Shown here piece by piece: positions 37,512 through 47,004 of a DNA stretch of 64,000 nt. Each line of letters begins with the position of its first letter. Positions within the stretch are counted from its first letter, which is position 1. Source of the DNA: Halanaerobium salsuginis (GTDB taxonomy: Bacteria; Bacillota; Halanaerobiia; Halanaerobiales; Halanaerobiaceae). The position numbers and the translations under genes were made by a program. The notes beneath the pieces are model-generated. The model searched no databases. It was not told where the DNA came from and saw only the letters and a list, made by a program, of their open reading frames with translations. The stretch covers positions 16,939 to 80,938 of the forward strand of contig NZ_FOTI01000007.1 in the NCBI RefSeq assembly GCF_900114545.1, given 5' to 3'.

Positions 37512-37536
37512 AGCTTCTGTGTTAACCACAGAAGCT
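37512..37536 (-). terminator. terminator after the flavodiiron protein gene
   Basis: AGCTTCTGTG and CACAGAAGCT form a 10-base stem followed by T6 on the minus strand. Confidence 0.88.
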
Positions 37537-37578
37537 AGAAAATTTAATTTCTTAATTTTATATTTTATTAAAAATATT

Positions 37579-38751
37579 CTATAAATTATCTAAATCAGAT
37601 TTAATTTGCTCAACTAAAACATCAATCTGCTGATAATCTTCTGCCTGACCATGTCCTTTAGCAATTATTGGCTCATAAAGATCTACTTTTAAATTTGGCA
37701 TTAAATCAAGCAACTTATCTGTCATTCTTCCTGCCCAACCATAAGAACCAATAATACCAGCAAATCTAGTTTTAGGTTTTAAAACATTAGCCAGATAAGC
37801 AGCATAAACTGCCGAAGGATGTGGCCCTGTTAAAACTGTTGGAGATCCAAAAATAACAGTCGCTGCATCCACTAAAGCAATGGCTAAATCTCCTAAGTCA
37901 ACTTCAGCTAGATTAAAAGGCTTAACTTTTATGTCAGCTTCAATCAAACTGCTGATTAAATATTTAATTAAATCATCTGTACTGCCATGCATTGATACAT
38001 AAGGAATTACAACCTCTGCTTTCACCTGATCACTAGTCCAGCTTTGATAGAGATCAATTATCATTTCTGGCTGATCATAAATCGGACCGTGGCTGGGAGC
38101 TATCATTTCAATTTGATAATCTGCCAGCTTGGCTAAATTTTTCTTAATTATCATCCGGAAAGGCATCATTATTTCTGCATAATATCTTTTAGCTGCCTCG
38201 AAAACTTGTGCTTTATCTTCAACAAAAAGATTACTAGTTGCTAGATGTGAACCAAAGAAATCACAGGGGAATAATATTTTTTCCTCTTGTAGATAGGTAG
38301 ACATTGTTTCTGGCCAGTGTACCCAGGGAGTATAAATAAACTCTAATGTTTTACCACCTAAACTCACAGTATCACCATCAGCTACTACTGTTAAATCTGC
38401 AGGCTCTATTGTTAATAAATCAAGCAGCATTGGCTTAGCCTTCTCACTGCAGAGAATTTTTGCTTCTGGAAACTCTGCCAGCAAATCAGGAATAGAACCA
38501 GAATGATCCTGTTCTGCATGATTAGAAATTATGTAATCAATCTTTTCTATACCAAGATCTGCTAAATTAGCTAGAAAATCATCAACAAAGTCTGGTTCAA
38601 CTGTATCAATAATTGCATTTTTATCTTCTCCCTGAATAAAATAAGAATTGTAACTTGTTCCATCAGGTAAAGGAATTAGCTCATCAAATAATTTGCGATG
38701 CCAGTCAATAATACCAACACTATAGATAGCTTCGTTAATTTTTCTATACAT
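37579..38751 (-). CDS. flavodiiron protein (FprA type)
   Basis: Reduces oxygen to water or nitric oxide to nitrous oxide, protecting anaerobes. The 390-residue protein has a metallo-beta-lactamase-like diiron domain with the HAEQDHSG ligand motif near residue 80, further His ligands in HWPETMSTY and APSHGPIY, and a C-terminal flavodoxin domain that opens with VIPYVSMHGST. No rubredoxin domain is fused. A ribosome site AAGGAGGA precedes the ATG. Confidence 0.94.
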   Translation of the reverse strand: MYRKINEAIYSVGIIDWHRKLFDELIPLPDGTSYNSYFIQGEDKNAIIDTVEPDFVDDFLANLADLGIEKIDYIISNHAEQDHSGSIPDLLAEFPEAKILCSEKAKPMLLDLLTIEPADLTVVADGDTVSLGGKTLEFIYTPWVHWPETMSTYLQEEKILFPCDFFGSHLATSNLFVEDKAQVFEAAKRYYAEIMMPFRMIIKKNLAKLADYQIEMIAPSHGPIYDQPEMIIDLYQSWTSDQVKAEVVIPYVSMHGSTDDLIKYLISSLIEADIKVKPFNLAEVDLGDLAIALVDAATVIFGSPTVLTGPHPSAVYAAYLANVLKPKTRFAGIIGSYGWAGRMTDKLLDLMPNLKVDLYEPIIAKGHGQAEDYQQIDVLVEQIKSDLDNL

Positions 38752-38837
38752 TGATAAATCCTCCTTTAAATTAATAACTAATTACTAAACTAATTATATT
38801 AATTCATAGTAATTTTGTCAAGTTTTCACAAAAAGAA

Positions 38838-38865
38838 AATCCTCTCTTTTTATAAAGAAAGGATT
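38838..38865 (-). terminator. terminator after the HD-GYP operon
   Basis: AATCCT and AGGATT arms with an A/T-paired centre are followed by TTCTTTTT on the minus strand. Confidence 0.7.
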
Positions 38866-38906
38866 AGCGATTAACTATTAATTTATTTAGCTAAATAGGT
38901 CTATAA

Positions 38907-39524
38907 TTAAATAGTAAATTTTCTATTAATAGCTTTTAGACACGCTTTGGCTATAGCAGTAGTTTTATCAGTAGATAAATAAACTGCTCCAACTAGTTTC
39001 TCTAACAGCTGATTATTAGCATCATAATTATTTACTTGAGCAATTACCAAATCTTCTTTCCCATTAATTGTAAAAACATCTTCTGCAATTAAATAACCCT
39101 CAAAGCTAAGATAATTATTAATTGTTTCCAGAACAGAGCGGGCGATTAACTTTTCCTGTGGTTCACCCCGATTAGCAGTATAACTTGCAACAAATTCCTG
39201 CTGATTAAATAACATTTTAATATTACAGCAAGAGCGGTTATTTTCCAGATAAATAGAGATAAGTTCAATCCTGGTTTCCTGTAAATTAGAAAAATCTGCT
39301 GTAGTCTGCTGCTCAATCTGTGCAATACTAATTTTTTTATGATCAATTTTAAAATTACTATTAACAAGACAAACTGTTTCTACATCGCGTACAATTCTTT
39401 TAGGATCACGTTTTTTATCAGCAATAATATGTACTTCTTCAATTCCTTTTGTGCCAGTATCAATTAAATTACAGGAAATAACTCCTTCAAGTTCCTCAAT
39501 TAACTCTTTGATCTCCATTTTCAT
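38907..39524 (-). CDS. unknown protein downstream of HD-GYP
   Basis: I cannot assign this 205-residue soluble protein. It reads as two similar-looking alpha/beta halves: an N-terminal part (EELEGVISCNLIDTGTKGIEE) and a C-terminal part with ARSVLETINNYL. The ATG follows AAGGAAG. It lies 46 bases downstream of the membrane HD-GYP gene on the same strand, so it is probably in the same transcript and may be connected with its signalling. Confidence 0.65.
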   Translation of the reverse strand: MKMEIKELIEELEGVISCNLIDTGTKGIEEVHIIADKKRDPKRIVRDVETVCLVNSNFKIDHKKISIAQIEQQTTADFSNLQETRIELISIYLENNRSCCNIKMLFNQQEFVASYTANRGEPQEKLIARSVLETINNYLSFEGYLIAEDVFTINGKEDLVIAQVNNYDANNQLLEKLVGAVYLSTDKTTAIAKACLKAINRKFTI

Positions 39525-39570
39525 TAATACTTCCTTTCTTTCCTGCTAGATAATTATCAGCTTACTAAGT

Positions 39571-40860
39571 TTAATACTCAAAAGATAATGCTAATTCTTT
39601 AATTACTTCTTTACTTTTAAATTTATCATCAAAATAACCATCATTAATTAATTTAATCATTTTACTGGCAATCTCAGGATCAAATTGTGAACCGGAACAC
39701 TCTTCCAGCTCAGTAATAATTTCTAATTTAGTCATAGGCGGTTTATAACTGCGCCCAGTCAGCATAACATCAAAAGAATCACATACATTTAAAATTCTTG
39801 CCCCAATCGGTATTGCCTCAGCTTTAATTCCTTCAGGATAACCTTTACCATCATAGCGCTCATGATGGTATAAAATTATCTTTAATTCATCTTTTAAAAT
39901 ATCAATATCTTTTAAAAGCCGATAGCCATATTCAGAATGCCTTTTTATTTCTTCATACTCACTATCAGTTAAATTTTCAGAACTAGTTAAAATATTATCA
40001 TCAACATAAATTTTCCCAATATCATGTATTTTAGCAATACTAACAATTTTTTCTGCTCTAGCTCGAGAAAGCTCCATTTCTCGACAGAGATGATAAGCAC
40101 AGCCAGCAACTCTTTCACAATGACCTTCAGTATAATGATCTTTCGAATCTATTACTTTTAAAAAGCTTTCAATAATCTGAGTATAAAAATTAAGCTGCTG
40201 CAGCCTGGAATAAAAAAAATCTTTAATTACAAACAGCAGTAAAATTACTAACAAAAATAATATTTTCCCAAAATAAATATAAGCACTTAATAAAGCTAGA
40301 CCTAAAAAATAAGAAGTAATTAAGTTCTTCGGCAGCTCTTTAAAATAACTCAACAGAGAAATATTATTGACATCTCTTTCTGAAACTCTAATTACTAAAT
40401 AAACCAAAAAATTATTAACTATAAAATAGACTAGACTTGCCAAAGCAACTGAAACAAATGGAAATTTAGGATAGTTAAATTTAGCATAAGAAAAATTGAA
40501 GACCAGAGAACCTGCTGCCGCAGCTAGAAAAAATATTGAACGATTAAATAAAAATTTATACCAGACAAAACCATATTTTTTAAATTTAAACTCAACAGAA
40601 CCAACAGCTGATATAACAGCTGCCCAAAAAGGGTTTAAAATAAAAAAAGCCACAATTATTACTGGCAAATTCATAGAAGTGTTAATTTCAGTCATAGAAT
40701 TAAAAAACATACTCATATTATTAATTACCAATAAAGAAAATAACAAAAAAGTTATTTCAATGAATTTAAAATCAAATAAATTTTTATAGCTTAGTATTAT
40801 AAAAACTGTTAAAGTAAAAAAATAAATAAAAGCCAAATAAGCTTTAAGCGTTCTTCTCAT
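39571..40860 (-). CDS. membrane HD-GYP domain protein
   Basis: A 429-residue protein with about seven predicted membrane helices in residues 1-220 and a C-terminal HD-GYP domain (HDIGKIYVDD, then HHERYDGKGYPEG). HD-GYP domains hydrolyse cyclic di-GMP or related dinucleotides; the motif residues are present, so it should be active. The membrane part may sense an unknown signal. A 29-residue peptide gene with a folded leader lies immediately upstream and is probably in the same transcript. Confidence 0.9.
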   Translation of the reverse strand: MRRTLKAYLAFIYFFTLTVFIILSYKNLFDFKFIEITFLLFSLLVINNMSMFFNSMTEINTSMNLPVIIVAFFILNPFWAAVISAVGSVEFKFKKYGFVWYKFLFNRSIFFLAAAAGSLVFNFSYAKFNYPKFPFVSVALASLVYFIVNNFLVYLVIRVSERDVNNISLLSYFKELPKNLITSYFLGLALLSAYIYFGKILFLLVILLLFVIKDFFYSRLQQLNFYTQIIESFLKVIDSKDHYTEGHCERVAGCAYHLCREMELSRARAEKIVSIAKIHDIGKIYVDDNILTSSENLTDSEYEEIKRHSEYGYRLLKDIDILKDELKIILYHHERYDGKGYPEGIKAEAIPIGARILNVCDSFDVMLTGRSYKPPMTKLEIITELEECSGSQFDPEIASKMIKLINDGYFDDKFKSKEVIKELALSFEY

Positions 40861-40921
40861 TACTTAAACTCCTCAAAAAGTCTATTAATATAATCTGACA
40901 GCAGCTTTTATAAATTTAATC

Positions 40922-41011
40922 TTATCTCCAGTGACTTGATTCAGCCAGAACAGAGATAGCTGTTCCAAAAGTAATTAAAGCTGTGATAACAGCTACATAA
41001 ATCTTTTTCAT
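40922..41011 (-). CDS. 29-residue membrane or secreted peptide
   Basis: A short frame encoding a Lys-initiated hydrophobic segment (KKIYVAVITALITFGTAISV) and then LAESSHWR. It resembles a signal peptide with a very short tail, or a single-span micropeptide. AAGGGGG lies ten bases before the ATG and is buried in a predicted RNA structure. It sits 61 bases before the membrane HD-GYP gene on the same strand. No homologue is known to me. The good ribosome site and the position behind a structured leader support it as a real gene. Confidence 0.55.
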   Translation of the reverse strand: MKKIYVAVITALITFGTAISVLAESSHWR

Positions 41012-41014
41012 TTT

Positions 41015-41086
41015 ATTTAGCCCCCTTCGCTTTACTACTACTAAGCTCAAGTACGAAGGTAAGCTAGGCTCATTTTTAAGCTAAAC
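41015..41086 (-). promoter_or_regulatory. structured leader that can hide the ribosome site
   Basis: The transcript starts near 41105 (TATAAT at 41111-41116). GTTTAGC (41080-41086) pairs with GCTAAAT (41015-41021), and CCTTCG (41054-41059) with CGAAGG (41024-41029). The ribosome site AAGGGGG lies across these 3' arms. Further short pairings fill the loop. It could be a riboswitch or thermosensor. It contains ACTTGA and TTAGTAGT, faintly like cyclic di-GMP-II RNA, but the rest does not fit. The remainder of the 40861-41260 gap holds only the small peptide gene, this promoter and the fumC terminator. Confidence 0.45.
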
Positions 41087-41219
41087 TTTTCTACTGCCAG
41101 ATTACTATTTATTATAATTCAATATAATCCGACAAAATCCTCTTTTTAATAACAAAAAATACAATTATTATCAGATTTAAACTTTTAAGATAGATTTTTA
41201 TTTAATAAAGATAAAATAA

Positions 41220-41247
41220 AAACGAAATCTTAATTAAGATTTCGTTT
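41220..41247 (-). terminator. terminator after fumC
   Basis: A perfect 14-base inverted repeat (AAACGAAATCTTAA with TTAAGATTTCGTTT) is followed by TTATTTT on the minus strand. Confidence 0.88.
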
Positions 41248-41260
41248 AGAGTACAATATT

Positions 41261-42655
41261 TTATTCAAGATTAGGCTGGGTCATTTTTTGAGGCTCAACA
41301 TACTTTTCAAATTCAGCCGCTGTTAAATATCCTAATTCAACTGCTGCTTCTTTTAGAGAAGTATTTTCTTGATAGGCAAACTGAGCTATTTTAGCAGCCT
41401 TATCATAACCAGTTATAGGATTTAAAGCTGTAACCAACATTAAGTTTTTTTCTAGATAAGCTGCCAGACGTTCTTGATTGACTTCTATTCCTGTTAAGCA
41501 TCTTTTCCGATAAGAATCTGCAGCATCACCCAGCAAAGAAATTGATTGCAAAATATTATAAATTATAAGTGGTTTAGCTACATTAAGCTGGAAATTGCCA
41601 CTGCCACCACCTATATTAACTGCTGTATCATTTGCCATTACTTGAGCAGCTACTTGAAACAAGGCTTCTGCTTGCGTTGGATTAACTTTACCTGGCATAA
41701 TAGAACTACCTGGCTCATTTTTAGGTAAATTTAATTCCCCAATACCACACCGGGGACCAGAAGCTAACCAGCGTGTATCATTAGCCAATTTCATAAAAAA
41801 AGCAGCAGCTGTTTTTAAAACTCCACTAAAATTGACAAAACTATCATGAGCAGCAATTGCAGCCGATTTATTAACTGCAGGCTGATAATTATTTTCAGTT
41901 TCCAAATTAATATATTTAACAACTAATTTGTCAAACCCAGCCTTAGTGTTTAGACCACTACCAACTGCTGTACCGCCAAGCGGCAGTTGCTTTAAATATT
42001 TAAGACTATCGTTGACCATTGCAATAATCTGCTCTAATTGAGCAGCAAAAGCAGCAAATTCTTGGCCCAGAGTTATTGGAGTAGCATCCATTAAATGAGT
42101 TCTACCAACTTTAAGTAACTCAGCATATTGCTCACTTTTAGAAATTAATTCCAGCTTAAGTTCCTGCATAACTGGCAGTAAAAACTCTTCTGTTTTCTTT
42201 ACTGCTGAGATAGCCATTGCAGCAGGAAAAGTATCATTACTTGATTGTGACATGTTAACATCATCATTAGGATGAACTGGCTTTTTACTACCTGGATTTT
42301 CTCCAGCCAGCTGTGAAATTCGATTGGCCAGTACTTCATTAACGTTCATATTTGTTTGAGTACCTGAACCAGTCTGCCAGAGTGAAATTGGAAAATGTTG
42401 ATCTAATTTGCCGGTGATTAATTCATCAGCTGCCTGTAAGATATAATCTCGCTTATTTTCATTTAGTAAGTTCTGATCACAATTAGCTAGTGCTGCTGCT
42501 TTTTTAATAATTCCATATGCTCTAATCACTTCTACAGGCATCTTTTCCTTCCCAATTGGAAAGTTGGCAACAGCTCGAGCCGTTTGAGCCCCATAAAGGC
42601 TCTCAAAAGGTACTTTTACCTCGCCCAGACTATCTTTTTCAATCCGATAACTCAT
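41261..42655 (-). CDS. fumC: class II fumarate hydratase
   Basis: Interconverts fumarate and malate without iron-sulphur clusters. About 464 residues with the superfamily signature GSSIMPGKVNPTQ, the catalytic His in VGRTHLMDATPI, SGTQTNMNVNEV and SSNDTFPAAM. The ATG at 42655 follows GAGGTGG; an in-frame TTG 12 bases upstream is not needed. Single-gene unit. Confidence 0.96.
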   Translation of the reverse strand: MSYRIEKDSLGEVKVPFESLYGAQTARAVANFPIGKEKMPVEVIRAYGIIKKAAALANCDQNLLNENKRDYILQAADELITGKLDQHFPISLWQTGSGTQTNMNVNEVLANRISQLAGENPGSKKPVHPNDDVNMSQSSNDTFPAAMAISAVKKTEEFLLPVMQELKLELISKSEQYAELLKVGRTHLMDATPITLGQEFAAFAAQLEQIIAMVNDSLKYLKQLPLGGTAVGSGLNTKAGFDKLVVKYINLETENNYQPAVNKSAAIAAHDSFVNFSGVLKTAAAFFMKLANDTRWLASGPRCGIGELNLPKNEPGSSIMPGKVNPTQAEALFQVAAQVMANDTAVNIGGGSGNFQLNVAKPLIIYNILQSISLLGDAADSYRKRCLTGIEVNQERLAAYLEKNLMLVTALNPITGYDKAAKIAQFAYQENTSLKEAAVELGYLTAAEFEKYVEPQKMTQPNLE

Positions 42656-42711
42656 CTTCCACCTCAATCTTTAGGTCTAATTATACTAATTAATTATTGA
42701 TTAAATTCATT

Positions 42712-43869
42712 TTAAACAAGAATATTATCTTCTTTTTCAGTTTGATCATCTTTTTCTAGTTCTTCTAATTCCTGCATAACTTGCTTTTCTGCTTCAGGAT
42801 CTGTTTTATAAAGATCTAATTTTTCTTCAGCAGCAGCCTGATCTTTAACCACTGTTTGAGTTGTTTCACTTTTGGAAGAATTAGCAGTAATACTGCTATC
42901 AGTAATTAAAGAAGCTGTCCACTTACCACAACGATCACCTGTAACAGCAATTGTTCTACCATCTGCAATAACTTTAATTACTTCACAATTGTTAGCACAA
43001 TCATCACACTCAAAACTTTTAGTAGCAAACTCTTCTTCTGTTAAATCAAACCCTCTAAAATTACTTTCCTGACCGCTGCGCTTCACATCACGTTTGGCCA
43101 GCATAGCAATTCCAATTGCTCCCATTACATCATGATACTGAGGAACAATTACTTCTGAACCAATCTCAGCTTCAAAAGCAGCTTTAATTCCAATATTAGC
43201 AGCTACTCCACCCTGAAAAATATATTCTCCTTTTAAAACTCTATTTCTAACCAGATTATTCATATAATTTCTAACTAAAGCCACTGATAAGCCTTTAATT
43301 ATTTCAGGTTTGGTAAAACCATATTGTTGTTTGGATATCATATCTGATTCAGCAAAAACCGTACAGCGACCAGCAATCCTGACATCTCTTTCAGCTTCTA
43401 AAGCCATTCCGCCAAAATCTTCAATTTTAATGCCAAGCCGCTCAGCTTGATGGTCAAGAAATGAGCCAGTACCAGCTGCACAGACAGTGTTCATAGCAAA
43501 ATCAACAGCAATTCCATCCTCAACTATAATTAACTTCGAATCCTGACCACCTATTTCAAAAATAGTTCCTGCTTCTGGATGGTAAAATGTAGAAGCTCTT
43601 GCATGGGCAGTAATTTCATTTTTGATTGTATCTGCTCCAAGCACATAAGCAATTAATTGTCTACCACTTCCAGTGACACCAACTCCGGCAACTTTATATT
43701 GATCAATTTCAACTTCCTGTTTAAATTTTGCAAGACCTTTCTTTACCAGCTGAATTGGATTTCCTGAATTACGGGTATATAATTTAAAAACTAACTCATT
43801 TTGCTCATCAATAGCTACAATATTAATACTAACTGAACCTATATCTACTCCCAGATAGAGATTTTCCAT
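42712..43869 (-). CDS. 2-hydroxyacyl-CoA dehydratase activase-like ATPase
   Basis: A 385-residue ASKHA-fold ATPase like HgdC/BadF, with LGVDIGSVSIN, VTGSGRQL, FEIGGQDSK and the cluster-ligand Cys residues in NTVCAAGTG and AGRCTVFAESD. Such activases drive one electron into a partner by ATP hydrolysis at a bridging 4Fe-4S cluster. An acidic C-terminal tail follows a Cys-rich segment (CDDCANNC). It abuts the gene upstream with no gap. The last two genes of the trio encode its likely partners. Confidence 0.9.
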   Translation of the reverse strand: MENLYLGVDIGSVSINIVAIDEQNELVFKLYTRNSGNPIQLVKKGLAKFKQEVEIDQYKVAGVGVTGSGRQLIAYVLGADTIKNEITAHARASTFYHPEAGTIFEIGGQDSKLIIVEDGIAVDFAMNTVCAAGTGSFLDHQAERLGIKIEDFGGMALEAERDVRIAGRCTVFAESDMISKQQYGFTKPEIIKGLSVALVRNYMNNLVRNRVLKGEYIFQGGVAANIGIKAAFEAEIGSEVIVPQYHDVMGAIGIAMLAKRDVKRSGQESNFRGFDLTEEEFATKSFECDDCANNCEVIKVIADGRTIAVTGDRCGKWTASLITDSSITANSSKSETTQTVVKDQAAAEEKLDLYKTDPEAEKQVMQELEELEKDDQTEKEDNILV

Positions 43870-44952
43870 CTACATAACCTCCCTGTAGTTTTTTTCCTTG
43901 ATCATATCTAAAAAAGCTTCTACTCTTGTTAAAACATTAGCATCTGCAGTTTGTTCATCAATTGAAATTGTCAAAACTGGTATGTCATACTTATTGGATA
44001 AATCATCCATTACACTTTGAGAAATGAGTTCTGGTAGACAGGCAAATGGTTTTAAATGGATAATTCCATCAAATCCTCTTTCTTTAAAATCAATTGCATG
44101 ACCAATATTTTCTTTGGCATGACCACCGATGTTTATTTCAATAAATTCTTCGCCTTTATGCTCTATTTCTTTTAAATCATTTGCTGTAAAAGGTAAAATA
44201 TTTTCTCTTATCCAGTCAGAAAGATACTGTGATCTTTCAACTTCAAAGCCAAAGCGATTAACTTTTTCTTCAATTTGATTATTAATTGACTGCTCTAAAA
44301 CAACAAAAATTTCTCCAATAATACCAATTTTAAGTCTATCCTCTGCTGCTGGAATCTGATCACTGTAAGCAGCAAGTTTTTTTAAATAGCGCTGTTTATA
44401 TTTTTTAATATCACTGTTATCCTTCACTGTATAAAAATCTTCCTGAGCCTGCAGCCAGATTTTATTTATTACAGTATTATCATAATAAGCACGCAAAATT
44501 TCTACTTTCTTTTCAACTTCATCAAGAGCTTTTGTCAACTCATAAACTATCTTTAATACCTGAACTACCTTTAGCCAGGAATTATTGCCTTTTAAACGTT
44601 TGGCAATTTGATAAAAATATTTATAATCATCACGAACAGAGTCAATAACTATAATTTCCACATCATAACCGAGCTCATGTAAAATCTTTTTATGAACCTC
44701 ACCATAATAACCTGCCCGACATGGTCCATGACCACCACTGGTAACCAGGGTATCAACTCCCTGTTCCATCAATTTTAAGTAGGTTCCAGTTATAACTTTA
44801 AAAGGGAAACAAGCAAATTCTGGACTATATTTAACTCCCAGGTCAATAATTTCTTTATTCGGCCTGGGGGGCATTACAACATCATGTCCTAAAAGTTCAA
44901 GCAATTTTGCATAGACAATAGTTGGACCCATATAAGGGAAAGACAATCTCAT
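43870..44952 (-). CDS. dehydratase activase-related protein (DUF2229-like), second of trio
   Basis: A 360-residue protein of the family found with, or fused to, dehydratase activases. Cys residues in FACFPFKVITGTYLK, SGGHGPCRAGYYGE and LKPFACLPE could ligate an iron-sulphur cluster. It lies one base from the upstream gene and directly abuts the activase gene. In other bacteria these three parts occur in one polypeptide of about 1,400 residues. Function unknown; an electron-delivery or reductive activation role is inferred. Confidence 0.8.
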   Translation of the reverse strand: MRLSFPYMGPTIVYAKLLELLGHDVVMPPRPNKEIIDLGVKYSPEFACFPFKVITGTYLKLMEQGVDTLVTSGGHGPCRAGYYGEVHKKILHELGYDVEIIVIDSVRDDYKYFYQIAKRLKGNNSWLKVVQVLKIVYELTKALDEVEKKVEILRAYYDNTVINKIWLQAQEDFYTVKDNSDIKKYKQRYLKKLAAYSDQIPAAEDRLKIGIIGEIFVVLEQSINNQIEEKVNRFGFEVERSQYLSDWIRENILPFTANDLKEIEHKGEEFIEINIGGHAKENIGHAIDFKERGFDGIIHLKPFACLPELISQSVMDDLSNKYDIPVLTISIDEQTADANVLTRVEAFLDMIKEKNYREVM

Positions 44953-44953
44953 T

Positions 44954-46000
44954 TTAATTTCTCTCCTTTTTTAATCTTAGCAAATCAATAAATGCTTCTA
45001 TTCTAGTTATAATATGACTTTCACCAGTCTGTTCATCAATTCTTAAAGTCATAAAAGCTTTTTCATAGTCTTTTGACTCAATTTCTAAAATCTGACCAAG
45101 AATCGAATCTGGACCACAGCCAAAGGCAGTAAGATGAATAACTCCATCAATATTCTTACTGGCAAAATAATGGCGCGCTGCTCCATATAATTTATTAGTA
45201 AATTCCCAGAACATTGGTTTACGTAACCTTGCCAGTTCTTGCTCAATTATTTCCTGAGCTACCATTTCAAATGTATGAACTCTGACTCCCATTTCTTTCA
45301 GCTTATTAATTATATCCATATTTATATATTTATCATAAACATTATAAACATAACCAATTAAAGCAATATCTACAACTTCCTCGTTTCCAGCTGTTTTTAG
45401 TTCTGAGCGTTTGCTCTGCGGAAGCTGTTTGCTATTTTCAAATTTAGTAATTAATTTCTCTAAAACTTCAATTTTTTCTACACCTAAAAAGTCATCAATC
45501 GAATATCCAGCAAAGAGAAGCTGACGATACCGCCACCAAAATTTAGCTGCTTTTCTTAAAGCAGCTTTCATTTCACTTTTTTTAATTTTAAGTTTTTTAG
45601 CTAACTTTTTATGATTAACATATGCAGAAATATCATCATTTTTTGACTCGATTTGATCAGCAATTAATTCTGCTTTTAGATCAGGTAAAGAGTGACTAAT
45701 CATATCCGGCAGCCCTAAAAATTTAGGACATAAAACTACACCTTTGCGAATTGATTTAAAACGTGGTAAAAATATATAATCACAATTTTTTTCATCTAGA
45801 TTTAAAACATGTGCTACTAAAATCTTCATAGGCACACAAATTTCTGAAAGTGATTTTTTTACCCCTTTATCAAGTAAATCTCTGGCTGTATTATCAGAAA
45901 TAATTACTTCAACTCCCAGCTCTGCAAAAAGCTTAAGCCAGAAAGGAAAATAATAATAATATAATAAAGCGCGTGGTATTCCTATTTTTTTCTTGACCAT
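44954..46000 (-). CDS. dehydratase activase-related protein (DUF2229-like), first of trio
   Basis: A 348-residue relative of the following protein, with the family N-terminus KIGIPRALLYYYYFPFWLKL and Cys residues in SEICVPMK, VVLCPKF and LTAFGCGPDS. First in a three-gene unit; an iclR gene lies 160 bases upstream. It probably forms a complex with the next protein and the activase. Substrate unknown. Confidence 0.8.
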   Translation of the reverse strand: MVKKKIGIPRALLYYYYFPFWLKLFAELGVEVIISDNTARDLLDKGVKKSLSEICVPMKILVAHVLNLDEKNCDYIFLPRFKSIRKGVVLCPKFLGLPDMISHSLPDLKAELIADQIESKNDDISAYVNHKKLAKKLKIKKSEMKAALRKAAKFWWRYRQLLFAGYSIDDFLGVEKIEVLEKLITKFENSKQLPQSKRSELKTAGNEEVVDIALIGYVYNVYDKYINMDIINKLKEMGVRVHTFEMVAQEIIEQELARLRKPMFWEFTNKLYGAARHYFASKNIDGVIHLTAFGCGPDSILGQILEIESKDYEKAFMTLRIDEQTGESHIITRIEAFIDLLRLKKERN

Positions 46001-46160
46001 AAAAAATCCTCCAAAATCAACTATTTATCAAAAATCATTATCAATTTACAAGTATTTTATATGAAAAGTAATTATAAATCAAATCAATGTAAATCCTGTC
46101 AGCAGAGTTAAATAACCCTAATTGACAATCTCAAGCCTTGAGGAAAGATCAAGGTAAGGA

Positions 46161-46937
46161 TTAACCGTTAAATCCCAAAGAACGCGACATTTTCTGAGAG
46201 TATTTAACCACTAATTCTTCTAGTTTAACCATCCTCTGCTCTGTCATTCTGGTTATCGGAGCCGAAACACTAAAAGCAGCAATCACTTCTCCTCGATGAT
46301 TAAAAATTGGACCAGCAAGACAGCGAATATCAGCTTCTAATTCTTCATCATCAATTGCATATCCCTGTTTTTTGACTTTATTTAAATGCTCAATAAACTG
46401 CTCAAGATCAGTTATTGTATTTTTAGTTTTAGCTGGCATTCCTTTTTCCTGCAGTAAATTAATAACTTTTTCAACTGGTAAATAGGCCAAAATAGCTTTA
46501 CCAAGGCTAGTAGAATGTGCTGGGACACGTTTCCCAACTTGAGAATACATTCTAATTGTAGCATTACTTTCAACTTTATCTAAATAAATAATTTCTCCTT
46601 CATCAAGTATTCCCAGATGAATTGTTTCCTGAGTTTCCTGCATCAATTCCTCTAAATATGGTCGGAGTCTCATTCTATTATCAATATCATTTAAAACAAG
46701 ACTGCTTAATTCAAATAACTTAATGCCGGCAAAATATTTATGATTTTCTTCATTTTTCTCTAAATAACCTCTAAATTTAAGCGTATCAAGCAGTCTATAA
46801 ACTGTACTTTTATGAAGATCAAGTTCTCGACTAATCTCAGTAACACCCATTCCATTTTCCTGCTGCAAAATAATTTCTAAAATATCAATTGCTCTATCAA
46901 GAGATTTGATAAGCTGATTCGGTTCTTTAGCTGCCAT
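46161..46937 (-). CDS. IclR family transcriptional regulator
   Basis: A 258-residue regulator with a winged helix-turn-helix (MGVTEISRELDLHKSTVYRLLDTL) and a C-terminal effector domain (HLGILDEGEIIYLDKVES, then LGKAILAYLP). IclR proteins respond to small acids and aromatic compounds. Its target is not evident; the dehydratase-activase trio downstream on the same strand is the nearest candidate. Confidence 0.93.
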   Translation of the reverse strand: MAAKEPNQLIKSLDRAIDILEIILQQENGMGVTEISRELDLHKSTVYRLLDTLKFRGYLEKNEENHKYFAGIKLFELSSLVLNDIDNRMRLRPYLEELMQETQETIHLGILDEGEIIYLDKVESNATIRMYSQVGKRVPAHSTSLGKAILAYLPVEKVINLLQEKGMPAKTKNTITDLEQFIEHLNKVKKQGYAIDDEELEADIRCLAGPIFNHRGEVIAAFSVSAPITRMTEQRMVKLEELVVKYSQKMSRSLGFNG

Positions 46938-47004
46938 TTTTCTAAATCCTTTCTCCTACTTAACAGATAATCTGCAAATATTATTTTAAATCTTTTCTGT
47001 TTTT

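Noticed and set aside
41015..41086. Cyclic di-GMP class I or II riboswitch
   Set aside because: Class I landmarks (GGGCAAACC, GACGCAAAGCC) are missing, and only fragments resemble class II; kept as an unassigned structured leader.
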